Shown: piece by piece, positions 35,081-42,110 of the stretch
Numbering within the stretch: the stretch's first letter is position 1
How the letters are laid out: the number at the start of each line of letters is the position of its first letter
Assembly (NCBI RefSeq): GCF_014694405.1
Contig: NZ_JAAUWV010000011.1
Coordinates: 1 to 64,000 of the forward strand
Reading direction: 5' to 3'
Length of the DNA: 64,000 bases
DNA from: Pseudoalteromonas sp. S16_S37
GTDB lineage: Bacteria; Pseudomonadota; Gammaproteobacteria; Enterobacterales; Alteromonadaceae
Position numbers and translations under genes: made by a program
Notes under the pieces: model-generated
Databases searched by the model: none
Told to the model about the DNA's origin: nothing
The model's input: the letters and a program-made list of their open reading frames with translations, nothing else

Positions 35081-36220
35081 ATGCGGTTTATTGTATTTGG
35101 CGAAGACTGGGGTTCACATCCAAGTAGCACGCAGCATCTGTTCAAAGCCTTGAGTAAAAACAATAAGGTGCATTGGATTAACTCCGTTGGTATGCGCAAA
35201 CCTAGCATTAATAAAACAGATATAAAGCGACTGATAAAAAAGGCATGGGCGATTTTTGCAGGTGCTAAAAAACACGTTACCAATAAGCCTCATCACAACT
35301 TAGAATGCGTAAGTAATTTGTTGTTATTGCCTTGGCATGATAACAAAGTGATCAGGGCAATTAATAAGATACTTTTTTCATTACAGGTCGACCCCCATCA
35401 TGACGATGAAGCGATAATTTATTGGCTCAGTGTGCCAACAGCAATAAGCTTAATTACACCACGCGCACAAGATAAAATTATTTATTATTGTGGCGATGAT
35501 TTTAGCGCGTTGGCGGGCGTTGACCACCACATGGTTGCCCCTTTAGAGCAACAACTGGTTGAACAGGCTGATTTAATTTATGTTGTCAGCGAAAAGTTGC
35601 AAGGTAAAATGCCAAGTAACAAAACGGCATTACTCACCCATGGCGTTGATTTTGAGCTTTTTAGCGAGCCTAAGCCCGCCAGTCACTTACTCAGCAATCA
35701 CACAGCTAAAATTGGTTTTTACGGCTCAATCAATGAATGGCTAGATATAAAACTACTTATTGCCCTTGCAACGCAAAGGCCCCAATATGAACTTTATCTA
35801 GTTGGTGCGCTCACACGCTATACCCAAGATATAAAAACGCTGTTTTCGTTACCTAATGTCATACACATCAACGCAGTTGAGCATTGTGCACTGCCTAGGT
35901 TTTCGCAGCATTGGCAGGTCTCATTATTACCGTTTGTTGATAATGCGCAGATCAGGGCATGCAACCCCCTAAAGCTAAAAGAGTATTTAGCATCAGGCAC
36001 CCCAATTGTTTCAACACATTTTCCCGCAGTACAGCACTACAATGAGACGTTATTGATAGCATGTGACACAGAGGGCTTTATATCACGTGTTGATATGGCT
36101 ATTTGTATTGCGCAATTCCCATCACTTAACTTCAAACAGTCGCAAACACAGTTAGCGTTGACCCATAGTTGGCAATTAAAAGCACAGCAAGTGTCAGATA
36201 TGCTTGCGTCTCTGGATTAG
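35081..36220 (+). CDS. glycosyltransferase (GT-B, family 4/1-like)
   Basis: A 379-aa GT-B protein starting MRFIVFGEDWGSHPSSTQHL. Evidence includes IYYCGDDFSALAG (near 141-153), a VSEKLQGKMP linker, LTHGVDFELF, KIGFYGSINEWLD (near 209-221) and the donor-binding end NPLKLKEYLASGTPIVST. These are the marks of transferases related to GumK/TagE-like groups. The donor sugar is unknown. It begins 3 bp after the acyltransferase stop and ends the first part of the biosynthetic operon. A stem with GGGCCAA/TTGGCCC arms (36235-36253) follows. Confidence 0.87.
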   Translation: MRFIVFGEDWGSHPSSTQHLFKALSKNNKVHWINSVGMRKPSINKTDIKRLIKKAWAIFAGAKKHVTNKPHHNLECVSNLLLLPWHDNKVIRAINKILFSLQVDPHHDDEAIIYWLSVPTAISLITPRAQDKIIYYCGDDFSALAGVDHHMVAPLEQQLVEQADLIYVVSEKLQGKMPSNKTALLTHGVDFELFSEPKPASHLLSNHTAKIGFYGSINEWLDIKLLIALATQRPQYELYLVGALTRYTQDIKTLFSLPNVIHINAVEHCALPRFSQHWQVSLLPFVDNAQIRACNPLKLKEYLASGTPIVSTHFPAVQHYNETLLIACDTEGFISRVDMAICIAQFPSLNFKQSQTQLALTHSWQLKAQQVSDMLASLD

Positions 36221-36234
36221 CACTTAATTCTTCA

Positions 36235-36253
36235 GGGCCAACGTGCTTGGCCC
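36235..36253 (+). repeat. 7-bp inverted repeat after the glycosyltransferase gene
   Basis: Arms GGGCCAA (36235-36241) and TTGGCCC (36247-36253), loop CGTGC, no T-run. It could be a weak terminator. The right arm overlaps a sigma54-like match (TGGCCCATAACCTGCA, 36248-36263), which makes that promoter call uncertain. Confidence 0.5.
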
Positions 36254-36330
36254 ATAACCTGCAACTTAACCTTTATACCGCTCAATTTTGGGCCTGATTC
36301 TCAAATTGCAAATAAAGACGCGAGTGTCGA

Positions 36331-36343
36331 TTGCAAAATGCAA
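36331..36343. promoter_or_regulatory. TTGCA-N3-TGCAA palindrome (site 3), atypically close to a start codon
   Basis: TTGCAAAATGCAA ends 16 bp before the ATG of the Wzz-like gene, leaving no room for a downstream promoter. The only sigma54-like match nearby (36248-36263) lies upstream of it, so the site may work from a downstream position, or interfere with transcription or translation. Confidence 0.6.
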
Positions 36344-36359
36344 AGTTAAGGGTTAAAGC

Positions 36360-37853
36360 ATGTTAGTTAAGGAACAAATAAAACGACTTACTTATTTATC
36401 GCTATATGCGCTTTATAGTCGCTTTAAGCTGTTTATTGTGCCCGTATGTATTGTGCCTGTTGTGGTGTTTTTACTCTCGGCCACTGCTCAAAAACAATAT
36501 GTAACCCATGCAACAATCTTGATAGAAGAATCGTCTTTGTTGAACCCATTTTTAGATGACTTGTCGTTTTCTTTCGAATTATCTAATCGGATCGATGCGC
36601 TGAGAACCTTAGTGATCAGTCGCAAAGTTTTGATTGCTGTTGCCCAAGAAACTCAGTTGATAGCAGACAATGCAAGTAATAAAGAAATTGAAAAAATCCA
36701 TCAGCAGCTGGCAAGTGCACTGTCTCTTTCACTGGTGGGAGATGAATTGGTACGTATTCATCTAAAATGGCATGAGCCAGATAAGATGAAGCTGATTCTT
36801 GAAAAGGTCGTTGAAAAATTCATTGAAAGATTACTGGCGCCAACCAAAGCCTCGTTAGATACCTCTGAGCAGTTTTTTTATAAACAGCTAGATACGCTAA
36901 GAGAAGAGCTGGAGCACTCCGAAGATGAGCTTGCTAAATTCAAGGTTAAGTACAGTGATACTTTACCAGAAGTACTGAACAGTAATCGTCAAACCTTAGA
37001 TAGGCTGCTCAGCGATAAGCAAAATAAATTTATTGAGCTATCAGGAGCAAAAGCCAAGCTCAATAATCTTTCCAATAAGATGGCACAAGCTAATCCAGTG
37101 CTTGGCAACTTAGAAGAGAAAATAATTCGTTTAGGTTCCGAGCTGAGTCTTTTGAAAACCCGTTATACCGATAAACACTCAAAGGTGATTGAAAAATCTC
37201 GCGAATTAGAAAGCTTGCTTAACCGTCAGAAGGTATTGTTGAGCAGAGGTGATGAGCTGCAAAAAGTAGACATTGAGCGACTTTGGCAAATGGCCAATAC
37301 CATGCCAATTTCCCAAAATGGTGAAAATAGTGTGTTGGTCTCGCAAATCGTCGCGCTTGAAGAGGCCAAAAACAATGTTGAACAATTACAGCAAGAATTC
37401 AATATGTTAGACGGGCAAGTTAAAGGACTTGGTCAACGTCTATTAGTGACCAGTGACATCGAAAAACAACTAAGCAAACTGCAGCGCGATTATGACGTAA
37501 AGCAAGCGCTGTACAAAGAAATGCTCGGTCGCTACGAAATGGCTAAAGTGACAGGCAAATTGGTAAAGTATGAAGGCCCAGATAAAGTTAAAACAATCGA
37601 GCGGGCATACAGTCCTACACAACCAATTAATACCTCTTTGGCGCTATCTTTAGTTTTGGGAATTGTACTTGGCTTATTTTCTGGCGTTGCGAGCGTATTT
37701 ATCGCCACGCTGTGCGATAGCCATTTAAAAGATATCGCAACAATAGAAAAACTCTCATCAGGCGCTGTTTTAACAGTGCTGCCAATCATCAAAGAATCAT
37801 CCATTCTTAGCGCACATCGTATCGCTGAGCATAGACAAAATAGAGGTAACTAG
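36360..37853 (+). CDS. Wzz/GumC-type polysaccharide co-polymerase (chain-length determinant)
   Basis: A 497-aa inner-membrane protein with a cytoplasmic N-terminus, a first membrane segment (about 24-42) and a long periplasmic region. Strong coiled-coil character runs at about 170-410 (e.g. YKQLDTLREELEHSEDELAK). A second membrane segment follows near 423-447 after the PTQPINTSLALS motif, which is the conserved Pro/Gly-rich end of PCP proteins. No kinase domain is attached; that role would fall to the separate SypD-like protein. It corresponds to SypO. It starts a new gene group after a 139-bp gap with a TTGCA-N3-TGCAA palindrome. Confidence 0.88.
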   Translation: MLVKEQIKRLTYLSLYALYSRFKLFIVPVCIVPVVVFLLSATAQKQYVTHATILIEESSLLNPFLDDLSFSFELSNRIDALRTLVISRKVLIAVAQETQLIADNASNKEIEKIHQQLASALSLSLVGDELVRIHLKWHEPDKMKLILEKVVEKFIERLLAPTKASLDTSEQFFYKQLDTLREELEHSEDELAKFKVKYSDTLPEVLNSNRQTLDRLLSDKQNKFIELSGAKAKLNNLSNKMAQANPVLGNLEEKIIRLGSELSLLKTRYTDKHSKVIEKSRELESLLNRQKVLLSRGDELQKVDIERLWQMANTMPISQNGENSVLVSQIVALEEAKNNVEQLQQEFNMLDGQVKGLGQRLLVTSDIEKQLSKLQRDYDVKQALYKEMLGRYEMAKVTGKLVKYEGPDKVKTIERAYSPTQPINTSLALSLVLGIVLGLFSGVASVFIATLCDSHLKDIATIEKLSSGAVLTVLPIIKESSILSAHRIAEHRQNRGN

Positions 37854-37854
37854 T

Positions 37855-38931
37855 ATGAAAGTGCTTCATATCGTGCAACATTTGAAAATTGGTGGCCTAG
37901 AAAAAATGGCCGTATCTATGGTTAAGCAAAGTCGCTTTTGTCATGAAACCAGAATAGCGGCTTTGGAAGGCACAATAACTGAGTGTTTTAATCACTGGCC
38001 AGAACTTGCAGGACTCAAGGAAAAGTTTGACTTTATTGAAAAAAAAGCGAAATTCGACATTCAAGTCGTCAGCAAACTAGTGGCGTTAATAGATAAGTAC
38101 AACATAGAGATTGTTCATAGCCACCATATTGGTCCTATGCTCTACGCCAGTTTAGCTTGCTTAAAAAGACCACAGGTAAAACATGTCTCAACGGTACACG
38201 ACGCTTGGTATCTAAACAGTATAAAACCGCGTTTAATCACCAAGCTGTTAAACAAGCTCTCGCCTGTACACTGGATAGCTGATGCCAATGTGGTTGCCCA
38301 TGATTTTTACGCACATACATCGATAAAACCAAAAGCGACCATTCTAAATGGCATCGATTGCAATCAGTTTGCACCAATCAACATGCAATACGCGCGCTAT
38401 CAATTGGGATTACCTAAAAACGTTAAAATTATTGGCTGTGCGGCACGATTAGAATTGGGCAAGGGGCATGTACCGCTTATCGAAGCGCTTGAAGAACTAC
38501 CACAGGACTACCACTTAGCCTTTGCAGGGCGTGGCAGTTTGAACGACACATTACAAAACTTGGTGAACGAGTTAGGTTTACAAAACCGGGTACACTTTTT
38601 AGGAGGTGTTCATAAAATGGAGGTTTTTTATTCGGCCATAGACGTGTTCAGTTTGTTTTCAGAGAGAGAGGGCTTACCGCTTTCAATTTTAGAAGCAATG
38701 GCATGTGGCATTCCAATTGTGGCAAGCGATGTCGGTGGTATCAAGGAAGTATTAACAAATGAGCAAGGCTATTTATTGCCACTAGCGCTTCGTGCTCAGT
38801 TATCCATCACGTTGAAAAAAGCAACTTCTTTGCAAAGAGGTGATGCGATACGTGCTCATGCTTTGTCGATTGCGCAAATTAAAAACATGAGCAGTAAATA
38901 CGACCAATTCTACCGAACACTCACCGTCTAG
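37855..38931 (+). CDS. family 4 glycosyltransferase
   Basis: A 358-aa GT-B enzyme. MKVLHIVQHLKIGGLEKMAV opens the acceptor domain. VHSHHIGPMLYASLA lies near 84-98, IGCAARLELGKGHVPLIEAL (near 190-209) opens the donor domain, and FSEREGLPLSILEAMACGIP (near 264-283) holds the E-x7-E motif. It begins 1 bp after the Wzz-like stop and is followed at 11 bp by the fused GT2/sugar transferase. It matches the place of SypP. Its sugar specificity is unknown. Confidence 0.92.
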   Translation: MKVLHIVQHLKIGGLEKMAVSMVKQSRFCHETRIAALEGTITECFNHWPELAGLKEKFDFIEKKAKFDIQVVSKLVALIDKYNIEIVHSHHIGPMLYASLACLKRPQVKHVSTVHDAWYLNSIKPRLITKLLNKLSPVHWIADANVVAHDFYAHTSIKPKATILNGIDCNQFAPINMQYARYQLGLPKNVKIIGCAARLELGKGHVPLIEALEELPQDYHLAFAGRGSLNDTLQNLVNELGLQNRVHFLGGVHKMEVFYSAIDVFSLFSEREGLPLSILEAMACGIPIVASDVGGIKEVLTNEQGYLLPLALRAQLSITLKKATSLQRGDAIRAHALSIAQIKNMSSKYDQFYRTLTV

Positions 38932-38942
38932 AGGACTTAGCC

Positions 38943-40736
38943 ATGACTAACTTTACCATAATGTTTGTATTGTTATTGGCAATCGCCTTATATCATCACA
39001 TAGGTTATGTGTGGGTTTTAAAGCTATTTAGTAGGATTCAAAAGCCCATCACCGATAACTCGATATCCGTTAATGAGGAAAAACCGTTACCACGTATTGG
39101 CGTGATGATGTGCGCTTATAATGAGCAGCATCATATTGTTGAAAAACTCAATAACTTGGGTGCTTTGTTGTATCCAAGTGATAAATACGACATTCACGTT
39201 TACCTTGATGGTTGCACGGATAACTCCGTAGCTCTTGCAGCAGCAGAGCAGCGTAATCTTAAATCGAAAGGTTTGCGCTGCGTATTGCATTTTAACAGTG
39301 AAAACAAAGGTAAAGCGCATGCGATTAATGCACTAATCGAAGCAGGACAAGGTTATGACATTTTGGTGTTTACGGATGTAAGCGCGCTGATAAGCATCGA
39401 TGCATTAAATCAATTGGCCCGCCAATTTGAAAATAGCAATGTGGTTGTAGCAACTGGGCGATATACCCTTGATGATTTAGCGCCTGACAATCAAAAAGCG
39501 TATTGGGCTTATCAGAATGAGTTGAAGAAACTTGAGTCGAATGTAGGTGCACTGATAGGCGTGCCGGGGGCATTATTTGCTATTCGCGCAGATAAAGTAA
39601 AACCCCTCCCAAAAGGTGCGATTAATGACGATTTTATTCTCTCAATGCAAGCAAGTGCATCGGGCGGCCAAGCCGTACTAGATGAGAATGTCATTATTTA
39701 TGAGCGTGAATGTGATGCAGTAAACGAGGATATTAAACGCCGCGAGCGCATTGGTGCGGGAAATTGGCAGCAGCTTATTATGTTACTAGCTTTGCTGAAC
39801 CCACGTTTAGGCTGGACAAGTTTTAACTTTATTTCTCACAAGGCACTGCGCGCAGTGATGCCAATTATCGTGGCACTACTGTATATGATTGCTTTCACTG
39901 AGATGGTAACGAACAAAAGCATGTGGTCAATAAGCGTTTGTACGTTGCTGTGTGTTGTTCATTGCGTAGGATTTATCAGTACCACCAGCACTAACATAGT
40001 TAGCAAAGTACACTACGCATTACTGTGTTATTGGGTTGCTCTTAGAGGTGTAGCAAAATATCTCGTTGGTCGCTATAACAAGCCTTGGCAAAGAGTTCGC
40101 GTTACAAGACATAAAGACAATGGCGTGCAATTGATCAAAAGAGCGATTGATATAGTAGGGTCGAGCCTTGGGCTAGTAATGCTCACGCCGCTGATGCTGT
40201 TAGCCGCTTTGGCTATCAAACTCGATTCAAAAGGACCAATTTTATACAAACAACAAAGAGTGGGTAAAAGTACCGAGCAGTTTGTTTCACTGTTTTATGT
40301 GTACAAGTTCAGATCTATGGTCGTTGATGCAGAAGCCCAAAGCGGTGCAGTTTGGGCTAGTAAGAATGATACTCGGATCACTCGCGTTGGTCGTTTCCTT
40401 AGAAAAACGCGAATTGATGAGCTTCCGCAGCTTTGGAATGTGCTGATCGGCGAGATGTCGCTCATTGGGCCAAGACCAGAGCGTCCAGTATTTTATGCAA
40501 AGTTAGACAAATCTATTCCATATTTTGGTTGGCGCACTTATGGACTTAAACCCGGTATCTCAGGGCTTGCACAAGTGATGAACGGCTACGACGAGAGCAT
40601 TGAAGATGTGAAAAGCAAAATTGGTTGGGATTATGCCTATGCGCTAAGCATGTCTAATCGTAAAAATTGGTTACAAATGGAATGGATGATTTTGTTACGC
40701 ACTATCGCCGTTGTCTTCACCGGTAAAGGACAATAA
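38943..40736 (+). CDS. fusion of membrane GT2 glycosyltransferase and initiating sugar-phosphate transferase (SypQ-SypR-like)
   Basis: A 597-aa single open frame joining two enzymes. Residues 1-30 form a membrane segment. About 50-290 is a processive-type GT2 domain (IGVMMCAYNEQHHIV, VYLDGCTDNS, FTDVS, NDDFILS, RRERIGAGNWQQ). About 300-370 holds further membrane segments. From about 395 to the end is a bacterial sugar transferase of the WcaJ/PglC type, with IKRAIDIVGSSLGLVMLTPL, KFRSM, RKTRIDELPQLWNVL and MSLIGPRPERP. The latter type moves a sugar phosphate to undecaprenyl phosphate, starting repeat-unit synthesis. In the Vibrio syp locus the equivalents are two adjacent genes, sypQ and sypR. 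No frameshift or stop interrupts the junction. Confidence 0.9.
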   Translation: MTNFTIMFVLLLAIALYHHIGYVWVLKLFSRIQKPITDNSISVNEEKPLPRIGVMMCAYNEQHHIVEKLNNLGALLYPSDKYDIHVYLDGCTDNSVALAAAEQRNLKSKGLRCVLHFNSENKGKAHAINALIEAGQGYDILVFTDVSALISIDALNQLARQFENSNVVVATGRYTLDDLAPDNQKAYWAYQNELKKLESNVGALIGVPGALFAIRADKVKPLPKGAINDDFILSMQASASGGQAVLDENVIIYERECDAVNEDIKRRERIGAGNWQQLIMLLALLNPRLGWTSFNFISHKALRAVMPIIVALLYMIAFTEMVTNKSMWSISVCTLLCVVHCVGFISTTSTNIVSKVHYALLCYWVALRGVAKYLVGRYNKPWQRVRVTRHKDNGVQLIKRAIDIVGSSLGLVMLTPLMLLAALAIKLDSKGPILYKQQRVGKSTEQFVSLFYVYKFRSMVVDAEAQSGAVWASKNDTRITRVGRFLRKTRIDELPQLWNVLIGEMSLIGPRPERPVFYAKLDKSIPYFGWRTYGLKPGISGLAQVMNGYDESIEDVKSKIGWDYAYALSMSNRKNWLQMEWMILLRTIAVVFTGKGQ

Positions 40737-40754
40737 CCACACATATTATATGCG

Positions 40755-40767
40755 TTGCATAATGCAA
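40755..40767. promoter_or_regulatory. TTGCA-N3-TGCAA palindrome (site 4)
   Basis: TTGCATAATGCAA. Its centre is 89 bp upstream of the sigma54-like element at 40850 and 32 bp (three turns) from site 5, so the tandem pair faces the same side of the helix. Confidence 0.75.
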
Positions 40768-40786
40768 AAGGGTAAATCAGAAATTT

Positions 40787-40799
40787 TTGCATTATGCAT
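40787..40799. promoter_or_regulatory. TTGCA-N3-TGCAA palindrome (site 5, one mismatch)
   Basis: TTGCATTATGCAT, matching at all but the final base. Its centre is 57 bp upstream of the sigma54-like element at 40850. It pairs with site 4. Confidence 0.7.
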
Positions 40800-40849
40800 C
40801 CATGAATAAAAAGTACGAATAATTCAATAGCCTAAATACCTCTTAAACT

Positions 40850-40865
40850 TGGCATCTAAGTTGTA
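40850..40865 (+). promoter_or_regulatory. sigma54-like promoter of the sypA-like operon
   Basis: TGGCATCTAAGTTGTA has the -24 GGCA and -12 TTG at the right spacing; the -12 C is T. It starts 51 bp before the ATG at 40901, and two TTGCA-N3-TGCAA sites lie 57 and 89 bp upstream. Confidence 0.65.
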
Positions 40866-40900
40866 ACCTCTTCATTAGTTTAATTGACTATGAGGTTATT

Positions 40901-41221
40901 ATGATGATCACATCAATTCCAAATGACAAAACACGTCGTGTGTTGGCGCTACCAAAAGACTTTTCAGGTTACACCGTAGACAGTTTTAGAACCGAGTTCG
41001 AACAACTCGCAGTCTGTGAACAAGACTTTATAGTTTTAGATTTTTCAGAAACTGAATTCATCGACTCATCAGGTATTGGCGCAATGGTGTTTCTTTACAA
41101 GCGCATAGAGCAAAAGGGCCAGCAATTAGCGCTACTTAAGGTTAACGGTCAACCCCACAAATTGATGAATTTGTTGCGGGTAGATAAAACCATCCCGTTT
41201 ATCGACAAACTAGATGCCTAA
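40901..41221 (+). CDS. sypA: STAS-domain anti-sigma-factor-antagonist-like protein (SypA-like)
   Basis: A 106-aa single STAS domain. The DSSGIGAM motif (55-62) carries the regulatory serine, at 56 or 57. In V. fischeri, as I recall, SypA is phosphorylated on Ser56 by the kinase part of SypE and dephosphorylated by its phosphatase part, and only unphosphorylated SypA permits biofilm formation. The SypE-like protein with exactly these domains is encoded four genes downstream, so the same switch is expected here. It is the first gene of a six- or seven-gene operon from a sigma54-like promoter. The second codon is also ATG, so the start could be 40904. Confidence 0.88.
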   Translation: MMITSIPNDKTRRVLALPKDFSGYTVDSFRTEFEQLAVCEQDFIVLDFSETEFIDSSGIGAMVFLYKRIEQKGQQLALLKVNGQPHKLMNLLRVDKTIPFIDKLDA

Positions 41222-41236
41222 TTTGGGAGCACCATT

Positions 41237-42106
41237 ATGAAGCACATCACTTTTAGTTTTATCGCAATCAGTACTTTGCTTGGCGGGTGTGCTTCTTGGC
41301 CTGATGAAGGTCAAGGAGGATGGGCCGAGGTATATGGCCAGTATAAGCCCAACTTAGAACAGGGAAATACGGTTTTTAACGACAATGTAAATGTGATAAC
41401 AAACGAATTTGAGCACTTGGCGCTGAAGCTGGAGTTATTGCAATCACAAGGCATAAAGCAATGCATGCCAGCTCAGTTGTTAAAAGCACAAGTCTATGAA
41501 AACCGCATTCGCCGCTTAATCAGCGCCAACATGTGGCAAGATGCAGAGCATGACTTAATCATTCATTATCATGGTTTAAATCAGCTTTCGCACCATTTCG
41601 ATACCATCCGCCGTGTAACGCAGTGTGCCGTGCTTAAAGACGCCGAGCATACTTCTGCACCTGCACAAAACCACGTCGAACAAATCGCAAAACTGTTGAA
41701 TAGCGATAATCAATTTGCTTTTGATGATCATCAAGTTACGCCCAAGTACATGGGCCGTTTGGCTCAAGCGTCCGACTTAATTAAGCACATAACAGGCTTA
41801 CGTATTTTACTGGTTGGGCATACTGATAAGTTAGGCGACAAAACCAATAATTTTGAGTTAGCGCTAAAAAGAGCGGATACCGTTAAACATTGGTTGACCA
41901 TATACGGTGTGCCAGCGGATGCCATCACCACATTAACACAAGGCAGCTTGCAATCTTTCAGCGAACAACCAACGTCAGATGCCAGTCGTCACTCAGACAG
42001 ACGTGTAGAGGCCATTGTGCTGGGATCAGAGCAGCAAAAATCACAGTCAAAGAAAGTGATGGCGTTAAAAAATTGGACCAAAATCCTCACTAAAGCGAAG
42101 GAGTAG
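41237..42106 (+). CDS. sypB: OmpA-like lipoprotein (SypB-like)
   Basis: A 289-aa protein with a lipoprotein signal (MKHITFSFIAISTLLGGCAS, Cys18 in the lipobox) and a C-terminal OmpA-like peptidoglycan-binding domain (about 160-262, with ILLVGHTDKLGDKTNN, LALKRADTVKHWL and SDRRVEAIVL). The middle is helical. It probably tethers the exopolysaccharide exporter to the cell wall. It lies 15 bp after the STAS gene and 4 bp before the SLBB exporter gene, the same order as sypA-sypB-sypC. Confidence 0.85.
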   Translation: MKHITFSFIAISTLLGGCASWPDEGQGGWAEVYGQYKPNLEQGNTVFNDNVNVITNEFEHLALKLELLQSQGIKQCMPAQLLKAQVYENRIRRLISANMWQDAEHDLIIHYHGLNQLSHHFDTIRRVTQCAVLKDAEHTSAPAQNHVEQIAKLLNSDNQFAFDDHQVTPKYMGRLAQASDLIKHITGLRILLVGHTDKLGDKTNNFELALKRADTVKHWLTIYGVPADAITTLTQGSLQSFSEQPTSDASRHSDRRVEAIVLGSEQQKSQSKKVMALKNWTKILTKAKE

Positions 42107-42110
42107 GAAC

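Noticed and set aside
36248..36263. TGGCCCATAACCTGCA as a firm sigma54 promoter for the Wzz-like gene
   Set aside because: The match is good, but its left half is the arm of a stem-loop and the regulon palindrome lies on the wrong side; kept only as a possibility in the findings.
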